This document shows, in pieces, positions 8,299 to 16,249 of a DNA stretch of 64,000 nt. Under the pieces are notes generated by a model that did no database searches, was not told where the DNA came from, and was given only the letters and a program-made list of their open reading frames with translations. The first letter of the stretch is position 1, and the number at the start of each line of letters is the position of its first letter. The stretch comes from Actinomadura macrotermitis. Lineage in GTDB: Bacteria; Actinomycetota; Actinomycetes; Streptosporangiales; Streptosporangiaceae. The translations under genes were made by a program, and so were the position numbers. The DNA is taken from NCBI RefSeq assembly GCF_009604375.1, contig NZ_WEGH01000004.1:496001-560000 (forward strand), in the 5' to 3' direction.

Positions 8299-8546
8299 CG
8301 GGGCTCCTCGCGGGCGGCGCGGGCGGCGTTCCGCAGCACCCGGGTGTGCGCGTCCAGCCGCCGCAGGATCTGCAGCTGGCGCTCCCGGAACTCCCGGGCC
8401 GCGCGCACCGCGCCGATCCCGAACGCCACCGCGCCCGCGGCGAGGCCGGCGCGCAGCAGCACCGGCTCCCAGACGGCGGCCGTGGCGGCCCCCGCGCAGG
8501 CCGCCACGGCGCCGAGCCACCGGACACAGGCCGCGCGTGCGCGCAT
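8283..8546 (-). CDS. Small two-segment membrane protein, function unknown
   Basis: An 87-residue protein. Two hydrophobic stretches (about residues 10-28 and 33-48) are followed by a charged C-terminal helix (REFRERQLQILRRLDAHTRV). ATG 8546 is chosen because AAGGAG stands 8 bases upstream; an in-frame GTG lies three codons earlier. The size and topology resemble a phage holin, and the neighbour has a cell-wall-hydrolase fold, but no sequence similarity to a known holin is visible to me. I do not recognise the family. Confidence 0.55.
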   Translation of the reverse strand: MRARAACVRWLGAVAACAGAATAAVWEPVLLRAGLAAGAVAFGIGAVRAAREFRERQLQILRRLDAHTRVLRNAARAAREEPRQPLQ

Positions 8547-8667
8547 CACCGACACTCCTTCACGCCCCTGGAGCGGTGCTCCTGACCTGGAACGGCAGCC
8601 CTAGTCTGCGCGCTTGTCAACGAAGCAACAACCGGTCAGATGCGGAAATTTTTCAAACTACGAAAAA

Positions 8668-9045
8668 TCATCGTCCGCCGGTCTCCCCGTACAGCGCGCG
8701 CAGGAACTGCAGCGCGAGGCGCCGCTTGCCGCCGGGGTCGTCGCGCAGGTCGGCGAAGTAGCCGGCGAGCTCGTCCAGCTCGCGCAGCGCCTCGGCCGGC
8801 CCCTCCCGGCCGCCGGGCTCGCCGCCCTCGGCGATCCGCGACAGGTCGCCGGGCCCCCACTCCAGCGCCGCCTCGATCGCCGCCCGGGTGCGCGCCTGCG
8901 GCCAGCGCTCCGCCGCCTCCAGGTTGTAGACCGTCTTGACGGTCACCCCCGCCCGCTCGGCGAGCCGCTCCTGCGTCATGCCGAGCGACCCGCGCCGCGC
9001 CACCACGTACTTGGCGGCCCGCTCACGGTCCAGCCCTCCAGCCAT
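8668..9045 (-). CDS. XRE-family helix-turn-helix protein
   Basis: 125 residues. The N-terminal domain (about residues 10-65) is an XRE helix-turn-helix with GMTQERLAERAGVTVKTVYN followed by LEAAERWPQ. The acidic C-terminal part is probably for dimerisation. It should be a DNA-binding repressor. It is transcribed away from a coiled-coil membrane protein gene. The shared intergenic region contains two TTACCGG repeats that may be its binding sites. Confidence 0.8.
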   Translation of the reverse strand: MAGGLDRERAAKYVVARRGSLGMTQERLAERAGVTVKTVYNLEAAERWPQARTRAAIEAALEWGPGDLSRIAEGGEPGGREGPAEALRELDELAGYFADLRDDPGGKRRLALQFLRALYGETGGR

Positions 9046-9123
9046 GCCTTCAGCATGGCGGAAACATTAAGGAACATCCAGTAATCGTCAGGCGAATATT
9101 TCCTTCAGCTCTCTTTCCCTAAC

Positions 9124-9166
9124 TTACCGGCCACATCTTGAGAAGTTACCGGTTCGTTCCTATGGT
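9124..9166 (+). promoter_or_regulatory. Promoter with two TTACCGG repeats
   Basis: TTGAGA (9138-9143) and TATGGT (9161-9166) are 17 bp apart, a vegetative-type promoter for the gene at 9235. TTACCGG occurs at 9124-9130 and 9146-9152, about two helical turns apart, flanking and overlapping the promoter. They are plausible operators for the divergent XRE protein. Confidence 0.5.
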
Positions 9167-9234
9167 GGAGTCCAGGTCCGCCGCCGCGGACCAGAACGAC
9201 GGCGACGGACCCGACGCGAAGGGGCGGGATCGCC

Positions 9235-9546
9235 GTGACCGAGGAAGGACCCATCACCGTCGAGCTGGCGCTGTCGGAGCTGCGGCGCGGCTTCGACGTC
9301 CGGCTGGCCGAACTGGAGGGCCGGCTCACCCTGATGCTGCAGCGCAGCGAGCTGCGCGAACGCCAGTGGGACGCGCAGACCCGGCTGATCGACGAGCTGG
9401 AGGCCCGGCTCATGATCGCCGAGCGGGAGCAGGTGACCCGGGGCCAGCTGGAGACCCGCTTCCGGCACACCGTCGCGCTGCTCTCCCTCATCGCCACGGC
9501 GGCGTCGGTGGTCGTCGGCCTCCTCGCCGCCCTGCTGTCGCGCTGA
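9235..9546 (+). CDS. Coiled-coil protein with C-terminal membrane anchor
   Basis: 103 residues, starting at GTG with AAGGGG upstream. Residues 5-78 are strongly helical with heptad-like spacing (LALSELRRGFDVRLAELEGR) and many Glu and Arg. One membrane segment closes the protein (VALLSLIATAASVVVGLLAALL), giving a tail-anchored layout with the coiled coil in the cytoplasm. No family is recognised. Such small proteins are common in actinomycete accessory regions and phage-like modules. Confidence 0.6.
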   Translation: MTEEGPITVELALSELRRGFDVRLAELEGRLTLMLQRSELRERQWDAQTRLIDELEARLMIAEREQVTRGQLETRFRHTVALLSLIATAASVVVGLLAALLSR

Positions 9547-9563
9547 CGGGCAGGGCGCGCCCC

Positions 9564-10103
9564 TCAGCCGTCCAGCCCACGGCGCACCGCGGCGAGGGCC
9601 CGGTGCAACTCCTCCCACGGAAACGAGCCCTCGTCCGAGTCCGGGGCAGGCAGCCGGGCCGGATCCAGCAGCACGTCGACGCCCCATTCACGCAGTTCCG
9701 CGACGCTGCGCGCGAACACCGGATGCCGGGCCAGCGCGGCGTTGGGCCACGGCACCGCCACGATCGGCCGCTCCAGCCCGATCGCCTCGTTGAGCAGCCC
9801 CAAGGCCAACGTGTCGCTGGTGCCGTGGGCCCACTTGTTGACGGTGTTGAAGGTCGCCGGCACCACAGCGAAGGCGTCCGCCGGCGGAAGGACGTCGGGC
9901 TCCTCGGGGCGCTTGTACTCCGACCGCACCGGGTGGCCGGTCAGCCCCGCGAGCTCGCCGGCCTCCAGGAACCTGGTTCCGGACAGCGTCGCGATGACGC
10001 AGACCGTCCACCCGTCGCTCTGGAGCCGCCGGACGAACCCGGGAAGATCCGCCGCCGGGCGGCCCCCACAGGCGACCACGTAAAGCACCGGCCCGTCAGG
10101 CAC
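9564..10103 (-). CDS. Flavoprotein of the HFCD superfamily
   Basis: 179 residues. It shows the homo-oligomeric flavin-containing Cys decarboxylase fold: a start strand (VLYVVACGGRPA) and the PATFNTVNKWAHGTSDTLAL motif, which matches the PxxxNT-type flavin and substrate-binding region seen in EpiD, Dfp and actinomycete flavoproteins. FMN binding is expected. The substrate and reaction are unknown; no lanthipeptide precursor is visible nearby. It is convergent with the coiled-coil gene and may share no operon. Confidence 0.7.
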   Translation of the reverse strand: MPDGPVLYVVACGGRPAADLPGFVRRLQSDGWTVCVIATLSGTRFLEAGELAGLTGHPVRSEYKRPEEPDVLPPADAFAVVPATFNTVNKWAHGTSDTLALGLLNEAIGLERPIVAVPWPNAALARHPVFARSVAELREWGVDVLLDPARLPAPDSDEGSFPWEELHRALAAVRRGLDG

Positions 10104-10224
10104 CTGACTCCCCTTTCTTCTGCCGTCCCGCCCACCTTGGCACGACGCGTCTCATCACCCACAGGCGCCCCTTGAACCATCAGAAGCAAGGTTTCGCTTG
10201 GGGGGCGGCAAGCAAATCCAAGGA

Positions 10225-10252
10225 TTGACCAGGGCCTCGGCCGGCCTAACGA
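10225..10252 (+). promoter_or_regulatory. Promoter of a probably leaderless transcript
   Basis: TTGACC (10225-10230) and TAACGA (10247-10252) are 16 bp apart. The GTG start codon of the next gene begins only 7 bases after the -10 box, where transcription should start, and no ribosome binding site is present. A leaderless mRNA is the natural reading. Confidence 0.5.
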
Positions 10253-10259
10253 TGGCCGT

Positions 10260-10775
10260 GTGGATGCGGTGATCGAGTTCTTGACCAAATGCGGCGCAGC
10301 GGAGATCGACCATCCCGGCGGCACCCTCCTGGCGCATCTCCAGCGGGTGCATGCCGTGCTCGCTCGCTGGGGAGCCCGGCCGGCCGTGCAGTCGGCGGGA
10401 CTGTGCCATGCCTACTACGGGACCGACGGATTCCCCGTCGCACTGGGCGAGGTCAGCAGACGCGACGATCTGGCGAACGTCATCGGCGACGAGGCCGAGC
10501 AGATCGTCTACTTCTACGCGAGCTGCGACCGGGCCTTCTCCTACCCTCGCCTCGCAAACGGCGGCGAATTCCGAGACCGGTTCAACGGGACGACATCAGT
10601 GCCTCCCGAAAGCGGCCTCCGGGACTTCGCCGAGATCACCGTGGCCAACGAACTGGACGTCCTGGCCGAGAACGCCGACCTCCGCGCCCGGTACGGACCA
10701 AAACTGCTGGCCCTGTTCGCCTCCTGGCAGCACCTCCTGAGCCCCGCAGCCCGCGAGGCGGTCGCACGGTCATGA
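10260..10775 (+). CDS. DUF6817 protein (HD-like)
   Basis: 171 residues. It has a conserved layout of the DUF6817 type: HPGGTLLAHLQRVHAVLARW, then GLCHAYYGTDGFP, then VIGDEAEQIVYFYASCDR. The histidines and aspartates in these stretches resemble the metal ligands of HD-domain hydrolases. A hydrolytic role is an inference; the substrate is unknown. The GTG start fits the leaderless promoter immediately upstream. Confidence 0.65.
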   Translation: MDAVIEFLTKCGAAEIDHPGGTLLAHLQRVHAVLARWGARPAVQSAGLCHAYYGTDGFPVALGEVSRRDDLANVIGDEAEQIVYFYASCDRAFSYPRLANGGEFRDRFNGTTSVPPESGLRDFAEITVANELDVLAENADLRARYGPKLLALFASWQHLLSPAAREAVARS

Positions 10776-10880
10776 CCGGTGCGCCCGCTGAGCCGTCAGG
10801 GCGGCGGTTTTCTACCGTGCAGGTGCGAAGCGGCGGCGAGGCATGGCCAGGGGGCACGTCGGCCGCGACACCGCCCGCCG

Positions 10881-11345
10881 TCATGCCGTCCCGGCGCCGG
10901 GCCGTTGGAGGCGCACCGGGCCGGGGCCGCGGCCGCCCAGAGTGTCATCGGGGTTGAGGAGCAGGCATGCCTTCATCGACAGGCAGCCGCAGCCGATGCA
11001 GCCGGTGAGCTCCTGCTCGAGGCTTTCGATGACGCGGCGGCGTTCCTCCAGCTGCTTCTTCCAACGCCGGGAGACTCGCTGCCAGTCCTGGTGGGTGGGG
11101 GCGCGGTCGGCGGGGAGGCCGGTGAAGACCCCGGCGACGTCCGACAGCGGGATGTGGAGCCGCTTGGCCACGATGATCAAGGAGATCCGGCGGAGCATGT
11201 GGCGGGGATAGAGGCGCCGGCCGGTGCCGCCGCGTTCGCTGAAGATCAGTCCCTTGCGTTCATAGAAGTGCAGGGCGGAGGCGGGCAAGCCGGTTCGGCG
11301 GATGACCTCGCCGATCGTGAGGTGGTCGTCCGGGCTGACGTGCAC
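10881..11345 (-). CDS. soxR: Redox-sensing transcriptional activator SoxR
   Basis: 154 residues, MerR family. The winged-helix start (LTIGEVIRRTGLPASALHFYE) is followed by a dimerisation helix and the [2Fe-2S] ligand motif CIGCGCLSMKAC (C116, C119, C121, C127), the CX2CXCX5C signature of SoxR. It is oxidised by redox-active compounds and then activates transcription. It is the second gene of an operon led by an MFS pump, 27 bp downstream of the pump's stop. Because the operon is preceded by a perfect sox box, SoxR should control both the pump and itself. Confidence 0.92.
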   Translation of the reverse strand: MHVSPDDHLTIGEVIRRTGLPASALHFYERKGLIFSERGGTGRRLYPRHMLRRISLIIVAKRLHIPLSDVAGVFTGLPADRAPTHQDWQRVSRRWKKQLEERRRVIESLEQELTGCIGCGCLSMKACLLLNPDDTLGGRGPGPVRLQRPGAGTA

Positions 11346-11372
11346 TGCCTGGCTCCTCGTCGCGTCCGGTGG

Positions 11373-12875
11373 TCAGGCGGTCGGGCGGGACGCGGTGGCG
11401 CGGCCGTAGACCAGGACGGCCACGATGATCGACAGGACGAGGCAGAGCGAGCCGACACCGAGCTGGGTCAGCCGCCAGGACCGGGTGAAGGCGTCCAGCT
11501 CCACGGCCGCGGCTCCGTCGGTGAGGCGCCCGGCGCCGACCTCGGCGGCGCGGGTCGCATCGCCCAGTTCGGCCGACAGCAGGCCGGTGAGAGCGGCGCT
11601 GTAGGCGGCGATCACCAGGGCTTCGGCCGCGCCCCGCAGGGTGTTGAGGAAGCCGGCCGCCATGCCGACGACGTCGGGGGCGACCAGCGCCATGGCCTGG
11701 CCGTCGGTGATGCCGAAGGACGCCCCCATGCCGGTGCCGATCAGCACGAGCGGCGCCGCCACGGCCATGACCGCGTCATCGGCGTTCAGGGTCATCAGCC
11801 ACAGGTTCCCGGCCACGACCAGCAGCAGCGCGAGCATGATCAGCGGGCGGGCCGGAACGCCCTTGTTCACCAGGGCCACCGCGGCCATGGGCATGACCAG
11901 CACGGGAGCGGTCAGCAGCAGCATCGTGGCCCCGGCGGCCGCCGGGGCCAGGTCCGCGGCCGCCTGGAGGTAGGTGGGCAGGAAGACCAGGACGCCCAGG
12001 AACCCGATGGAGGTGGTCAGGGTCGCCAGGCTCCATCCCAGGAAACCGCGGTTGGCGACCAGAGCGGGGTCCAGCACCGGAGCGGCACTGCGCCGCTGGA
12101 CGATGCCGAACACGACCAGGACGGCCAGGCCCGCGGCGCCGGCCACCAGGACGGCGGGATGTCCCCAGCCGAGCGCGGGCGCCTCCAGCAGCGCGAACAT
12201 CGACAGCGTCAGCGCGGCGACGAACAGGGCACCGCCCGCCCGGTCGGTCCGGCCGGCGGCGGCCGCGCGGGATTCACGGGCGCGGGTTCCGCCCAGGGCG
12301 ACCAGCAGGCCGACCACGGTGAAGATCGCGAAGCTTCCCCGCCACCCGGTGGCGCTGATCAGCAGCCCCGACAGGGTGGGGCCGATCGCGATGCCGACCC
12401 CGGCCATGGTCCCCATCAGGGCGAAGGCGCGATTGCGGGCGGCCCCCTCGTAGGCGGAGGCCAGGATGGCACCGCCCGCCGCCATGATCCCGGCACCTCC
12501 GGCGCCGGAGACGACGCGGAAGACGTCGACGGCCGCGATCACCGGGCCCAGCGCCGTCCCGAGGAATCCGGCCGAGAAGACCAGGGCCGAGGCGACGAAG
12601 ACCCGTCGCCGGCCGGCCCGGTCGGCGGTCGAGCCCGCGATGAGCGTCATGGCCGCGAAGGCCAGGTTGTAGCCGGCGACGACCCAGTTCAACGCGGAAC
12701 CGGAGGTATCGAGATCGCGTCCGATGCTCGGGAGCGCCACGGCCGTCCCCGAGATGGACATCGCCACCAGGACCACACCGGCCAAGACCACCGGAAGCGT
12801 CAACCGAGACGGCCGATCCGCCGGGCCCGCGTGCGGTGCGGCCTCCGTATCCGTGCTGTCTGTGCTGTTCGCCAT
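11373..12875 (-). CDS. DHA2-type MFS exporter under SoxR control
   Basis: A 500-residue membrane transporter with 14 hydrophobic segments. The first membrane segments follow a polar N-terminus of about 30 residues (start MANSTDSTDTE), and ADRAGRRRVFVASA is the motif A region. The start is ATG 12875; the longer open frame upstream runs through the promoter and is not coding. Together with soxR it forms an efflux operon. In Streptomyces, SoxR controls exporters of redox-active antibiotics such as actinorhodin, so an endogenous or environmental redox-active pigment is a likely substrate class. Confidence 0.85.
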   Translation of the reverse strand: MANSTDSTDTEAAPHAGPADRPSRLTLPVVLAGVVLVAMSISGTAVALPSIGRDLDTSGSALNWVVAGYNLAFAAMTLIAGSTADRAGRRRVFVASALVFSAGFLGTALGPVIAAVDVFRVVSGAGGAGIMAAGGAILASAYEGAARNRAFALMGTMAGVGIAIGPTLSGLLISATGWRGSFAIFTVVGLLVALGGTRARESRAAAAGRTDRAGGALFVAALTLSMFALLEAPALGWGHPAVLVAGAAGLAVLVVFGIVQRRSAAPVLDPALVANRGFLGWSLATLTTSIGFLGVLVFLPTYLQAAADLAPAAAGATMLLLTAPVLVMPMAAVALVNKGVPARPLIMLALLLVVAGNLWLMTLNADDAVMAVAAPLVLIGTGMGASFGITDGQAMALVAPDVVGMAAGFLNTLRGAAEALVIAAYSAALTGLLSAELGDATRAAEVGAGRLTDGAAAVELDAFTRSWRLTQLGVGSLCLVLSIIVAVLVYGRATASRPTA

Positions 12876-12922
12876 GCCTGTTCGCTTTCTGTGGTTCCGG
12901 GCGGACAGCGAAGACTCCATCA

Positions 12923-12944
12923 CCTCAACTAATGTTGAGGTCAA
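12923..12944 (-). promoter_or_regulatory. Sox box within a SoxR-type promoter
   Basis: CCTCAAC at 12923-12929 and GTTGAGG at 12934-12940 form a perfect inverted repeat with a 4-bp centre, matching the known SoxR operator layout. On the minus strand it overlaps a -35 box TTGACC (12939-12944). The -10 would fall about 19 bp downstream (TGGAGT), the stretched spacing typical of MerR-family promoters. Confidence 0.8.
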
Positions 12945-13316
12945 CTGCCCTGCTAGAAGCCCCTTACGCGAAGCGGTCAAGGCGGCCGCGGCACCGGAGC
13001 CTCCCTTTGCGACGGCCCCCGCGGGAACCGGCCACGGCAGGCGGTCGCGCCGCATGCCCCATAGGAGACCAAGATCTCAGCGGCACCGTGGGTCCAGCGG
13101 ATCGGCGGGGAAAGCGCCACCGGACCGTCGGGATGGACGGGCAGTCTGGTTTCCACTGCGGGCAGCAGCACCGGACGCCGGTCCTGCTATGCCTGCATGA
13201 GCACGTCGTTGACAGCGGCGCCCAGGTCCCGGTTCGGGTCATACCTCTCAGGCAAGACTCCCGGCTTCCCTCCAGTGGCCGCAGCGCCGCCGGTCACCTT
13301 CGAGGGGCGGTGCCGT
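12945..13316. other. Gap without a convincing gene
   Basis: About 370 bp between the sox-box promoter and the end of the TetR gene. Short open frames exist on both strands, but none has a ribosome binding site, family similarity or consistent actinomycete third-position GC. It may hold the remnant of a lost gene. I see no RNA gene in it. Confidence 0.4.
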
Positions 13317-13892
13317 CTAGGCGCGCGGCGGGGCGGCGAGGGTGGCCTGGACGGCCTGGCGGATGGCGGCGCCGACGGTCGCGGGGTCGTCGAGGTAGCC
13401 GCCGACGAGGATGCCGTCGCGGAGTGAGAGCAGCGTCTGGGCGGCCACGGCGGGCTCCTGGTGGCCGGCCGCGGCGAGCAGGTCGTGCAGGGTGCCGCGG
13501 AGCCAGGCGCGATGGGCGCCGACGGCCGCGCGGACCGGGTCGGCGGGGTCGGGGTACTCGGCGGCGACGTTGATGAACGGGCAGCCGCGGAATCCCGGGC
13601 TGCAGGCGTAGGCGGACAGCCCGGTGAAGATCGCGGTCAGCGCCTCGTCCGGCGCCTTGCCCTGGACGTCGGCGGTGACGATGGTCCGGATCACCCGGTC
13701 GTGGTGCGCGACATAGGCCAGGACCAGGTCGTTCTTGGTCGGGAAGTGCCGGTAGAAGGTGGCCCGGGTGACGCCGGCCTCGGTGACCAGCCGGTCGACC
13801 CCTACCGCGTGGACCCCTTCGGCGTAGAACAGCCGGACGGCGGTGTCGAGCAGCCGCTGCCGCGGAGCGGATGCCTTGTCGGGGTCGTTCAC
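13317..13892 (-). CDS. TetR/AcrR family regulator
   Basis: 191 residues. The helix-turn-helix includes VDRLVTEAGVTRATFYRHFP, followed by a ligand domain with FRGCPFINVAAEYPDP, typical of TetR proteins paired with small-molecule enzymes. It is transcribed away from a secreted alpha/beta hydrolase. The intergenic region carries a promoter with an inverted repeat (13959-13982) that is a likely target, so it probably represses the hydrolase gene and itself. Confidence 0.88.
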   Translation of the reverse strand: MNDPDKASAPRQRLLDTAVRLFYAEGVHAVGVDRLVTEAGVTRATFYRHFPTKNDLVLAYVAHHDRVIRTIVTADVQGKAPDEALTAIFTGLSAYACSPGFRGCPFINVAAEYPDPADPVRAAVGAHRAWLRGTLHDLLAAAGHQEPAVAAQTLLSLRDGILVGGYLDDPATVGAAIRQAVQATLAAPPRA

Positions 13893-13929
13893 GCGACCAG
13901 ATTAATGAGAGACCGGTCCTTCTCCCGTA

Positions 13930-13982
13930 TTGACAGGCGTGATCGGCCTGCTTAGCGTGGGAGAAAGAACGTTCATTCTCCC
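13930..13982 (+). promoter_or_regulatory. Promoter and operator of the secreted hydrolase gene
   Basis: TTGACA (13930-13935) and TAGCGT (13953-13958) are 17 bp apart. Immediately downstream GGGAGAA (13959-13965) and TTCTCCC (13976-13982) form a 7-bp inverted repeat whose centre contains GAACGTTC. The repeat would cover the transcription start and suits a TetR operator. Confidence 0.6.
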
Positions 13983-13994
13983 TAGGAGCCGCTC

Positions 13995-14822
13995 GTGCAC
14001 ACCACCGCACACCGATCCCGGCGCATGTTCGTACGCATGGCCACGGTCACCGCCCTCCTCGGCGCCACGACCACCGCGGCCGGCGCCGTCGCAGCCGCTC
14101 CCCGCGACGACGACGGCGCCAAACCCACGGTCGTCTTAGTCCACGGCGCGTTCACCGACGGCAGCAGCTGGAGCGGCGTCATCCGCGACCTGCACCGCAG
14201 CGGCTACAAGGCGATCGCCGTGGCCGACCCGCTCCGCGACCTGCGCAGCGACGCCGCCTATGTCGCGAGCGTCGTCGCGAGCGTGAAGGGCCCGGTCGTG
14301 CTCGTCGGGCACTCCTACGGAGGCGCCGTGATCACCAACGCGGCCCAGGCCGCCCCCAACGTCAAGGCCCTGGTCTACATCGCCGCGTTCGCCCCCGACG
14401 AGGGAGAGAGCAACGCGAGCATCGGCGCCCGGTTCCACGACACCATCGGGAAGTCGGTCCTCCCGCGCCCCTACACCAAGCCCGACGGCACGACCGGCGT
14501 GGACCTCTACATCGACCCCGCCAAGTACGCCGCCACGTTCGCCGCCGACGTGCCCCGCTCCCAGACCGCCCTGATGGCGGCCACCCAGCGCCCGATCACC
14601 GCCGAGGCCGTCAACACCCCGTCCGGTCCCCCGGCCTGGAAGAAGCTCCCCTCCTGGTACCTGGTCTCCACCAGGGACCAGGCCATCCCGCCGGCGGCCC
14701 AGCGCTTCATGGCCGGGCGCATCGGCGCCCGGACCGTCGAACTCCCCGCGTCGCACGCCTCCCCGGTCTCCCGCCCCCGCGCCGTCGCGCTGCTCATCCG
14801 GGCCGCCGCCCGGAACGGCTGA
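13995..14822 (+). CDS. Secreted alpha/beta hydrolase
   Basis: 275 residues, GTG start 10 bases after GGAG. A signal peptide (RMFVRMATVTALLGATTTAA, cleavage near AVAAAP) precedes an alpha/beta-hydrolase domain of the small esterase type. The oxyanion region is VVLVHGAFTDGSSW, the nucleophile elbow is GHSYGG with Ser at the centre, and a late ASHASP histidine completes a likely triad. This subfamily often carries names such as salicylate-esterase-like or haloperoxidase-like; the substrate is unknown. It ends before a strong hairpin. Confidence 0.82.
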   Translation: MHTTAHRSRRMFVRMATVTALLGATTTAAGAVAAAPRDDDGAKPTVVLVHGAFTDGSSWSGVIRDLHRSGYKAIAVADPLRDLRSDAAYVASVVASVKGPVVLVGHSYGGAVITNAAQAAPNVKALVYIAAFAPDEGESNASIGARFHDTIGKSVLPRPYTKPDGTTGVDLYIDPAKYAATFAADVPRSQTALMAATQRPITAEAVNTPSGPPAWKKLPSWYLVSTRDQAIPPAAQRFMAGRIGARTVELPASHASPVSRPRAVALLIRAAARNG

Positions 14823-14843
14823 GCCGGCCCCGGCCTTCGACGC

Positions 14844-14884
14844 CACCGGCCGTCCTTCACCCGCCGCGCGAAGGACGGCCGGTG
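14844..14884. terminator. Perfect 15-bp hairpin after the hydrolase gene
   Basis: CACCGGCCGTCCTTC (14844-14858) pairs perfectly with 14870-14884 across an 11-base loop. There is no T-tract, as is common in GC-rich actinomycetes. It should end the hydrolase transcript. Confidence 0.7.
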
Positions 14885-15009
14885 CGGCCTCCAGGCAGGC
14901 GTCGTGCCCGCTACCGAAGCCCCCGATGCGGCGTGCCGCCGCGAAGCATCCCAGCCTGCGGAAACCCGTCCGGCATGGACACGACCAGGGCACCTGCCGC
15001 CCGGGATCG

Positions 15010-15807
15010 TCAGGCCGGTTGCCCGCCGGCACCCTGATCACGCATGAACGAGGCGGCGGCAGCCCCCAGGAGCCGCCCCGACCGCGCCGGAAGGGCCGGG
15101 TCCTCGGCCGTCGTCCAGGAATCGTTGAAGGGGGCCCAGGAGGAGTGGTAGGTCCCGGTGGCCCACGCATCGACGTGTCCGCCGGAGAAGCACTGAGCAA
15201 GCTTGTCAGCAAGACGGGGGTCATACGCGAGAAGCCGGTCGGCGACGAAGACGTCACCCGGCCCGCTGTCCGAGGCGGCAAGGCGTTCGGGGCCCAGGAG
15301 GGTCGCCTCCACCCCCAGGGAGGCGTAAAGAGGACCGACCGCTTCACAGATGTCCTTCATCAGGGGCACGACGGCCGCTGAGAAGCGCTTCGCTTTCTTC
15401 CGTTGCCGGCTCGACCATTCGCTCTCGGGAAATTCGATCGCGTCCGCGTTGGTCAGCAGGGCGACGGGATGCCGTCCGGCGGCGCCGCGGTTGTAGGTCG
15501 CCACGACCAGTCCCAGCGGGCGAAGCTCGAATCCCGCCCGCATGACCCGATGCCCGGGCACCTCGCCGTCAAGACGGCTCCAGACCTGCTCCGCCGGAAC
15601 GTGGATCTCGTCGCCCTCGGCGCCGATGTCGGTCGGCCGGCCGAACCGGAGGCCTTGCGGAGCGACCTGGAGACGGCCCGTCGCCACGGCCCCCGCGGCC
15701 GCGAGCCGCCGGCAGACGTCCGCCAGCAGACGCTCCTCCGGCACCCCCTCGTGGAAGAAGGCCAGCTCAAGATGCGGAGGCTCGGGATAGAGCATGGAAT
15801 GCCGCAT
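15010..15807 (-). CDS. Hypothetical protein, possible immunity protein
   Basis: A 265-residue soluble protein of no family I recognise. It begins MRHSMLYPEPPHLELAFFHE and has no membrane segment or signal. Its only neighbour on the same strand is the toxin-like remnant, whose stop lies 8 bases upstream of this start, with GGAG in the gap. In polymorphic toxin loci the gene directly after the toxin usually encodes its immunity protein, which is the reason for the suggestion. The final 30 residues look disordered. A later start at ATG 15795 is possible. Confidence 0.45.
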   Translation of the reverse strand: MRHSMLYPEPPHLELAFFHEGVPEERLLADVCRRLAAAGAVATGRLQVAPQGLRFGRPTDIGAEGDEIHVPAEQVWSRLDGEVPGHRVMRAGFELRPLGLVVATYNRGAAGRHPVALLTNADAIEFPESEWSSRQRKKAKRFSAAVVPLMKDICEAVGPLYASLGVEATLLGPERLAASDSGPGDVFVADRLLAYDPRLADKLAQCFSGGHVDAWATGTYHSSWAPFNDSWTTAEDPALPARSGRLLGAAAASFMRDQGAGGQPA

Positions 15808-15815
15808 TCGCTCCG

Positions 15816-16231
15816 CTATTTCCCCATCTTCTTGAGGACCTTCAGGACCTTGCCCCAGGGAATGACCGTGGCCAGTGTCTCGATACAGGCCAGGATGTCA
15901 GCGTTCTTGAAGCACTTCTCGGCCTGTTTGCAGCCGACCAGGTCCAGCAGGAAGCCCCAGAGTTCTTTCCTGAGCGCGCCGAACTCCTGCTCGGCCTCCG
16001 AGACCTCGCCGTTGGCGGCGTCCGCCGTTTTCTTGGCCAGGTCATAAGCGTCCTGCTCCGGCGACCCGGCAACTCGGGCGGCGGGCTGGACGCGCCGGGA
16101 GAGGGCGGCGCGCTCGGCGGGCTCGGGGACAGAGAACCGCCGGCCGGGATCAGCATCGTGGCGGCCACCGCCGCCACCAGCGGCCCTTCCGGGCGGGTGA
16201 GGAGCCGGCGCGGGACGAGGAAGGCCGCCAC
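15816..16231 (-). pseudogene. Remnant of a polymorphic-toxin-like protein, probably frameshifted
   Basis: The last 80 codons read as real protein: EQDAYDLAKKTADAANGEV, then KQAEKCFKNADILACIETLA and IPWGKVLKVLKKMGK. The Cys-rich stretch ending in IPWGK is the pretoxin region that precedes C-terminal toxin domains in many actinomycete polymorphic toxins. Here the protein stops right after it, so a toxin domain is absent. In the upstream part the plausible frame switches: a start with a hydrophobic segment (GPLVAAVAATMLIPAGG) and a Pro/Ser linker is in another frame, joining near 16070. A decayed gene is the best reading. An intact 145-residue reading from GTG 16253 is possible but has a biased shadow-like N-terminus. 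Confidence 0.45.
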
Positions 16232-16249
16232 GGCGTTCCCCGGCGCCCC

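Noticed and set aside
10779..12932. 717-codon plus-strand frame across soxR and the pump
   Set aside because: Antisense to two clear genes and the sox box; no recognisable domain.
12964..13242. 92-codon minus-strand frame in the gap between the pump and TetR genes
   Set aside because: No ribosome binding site, no family similarity and unusual composition; kept only as an unexplained gap.
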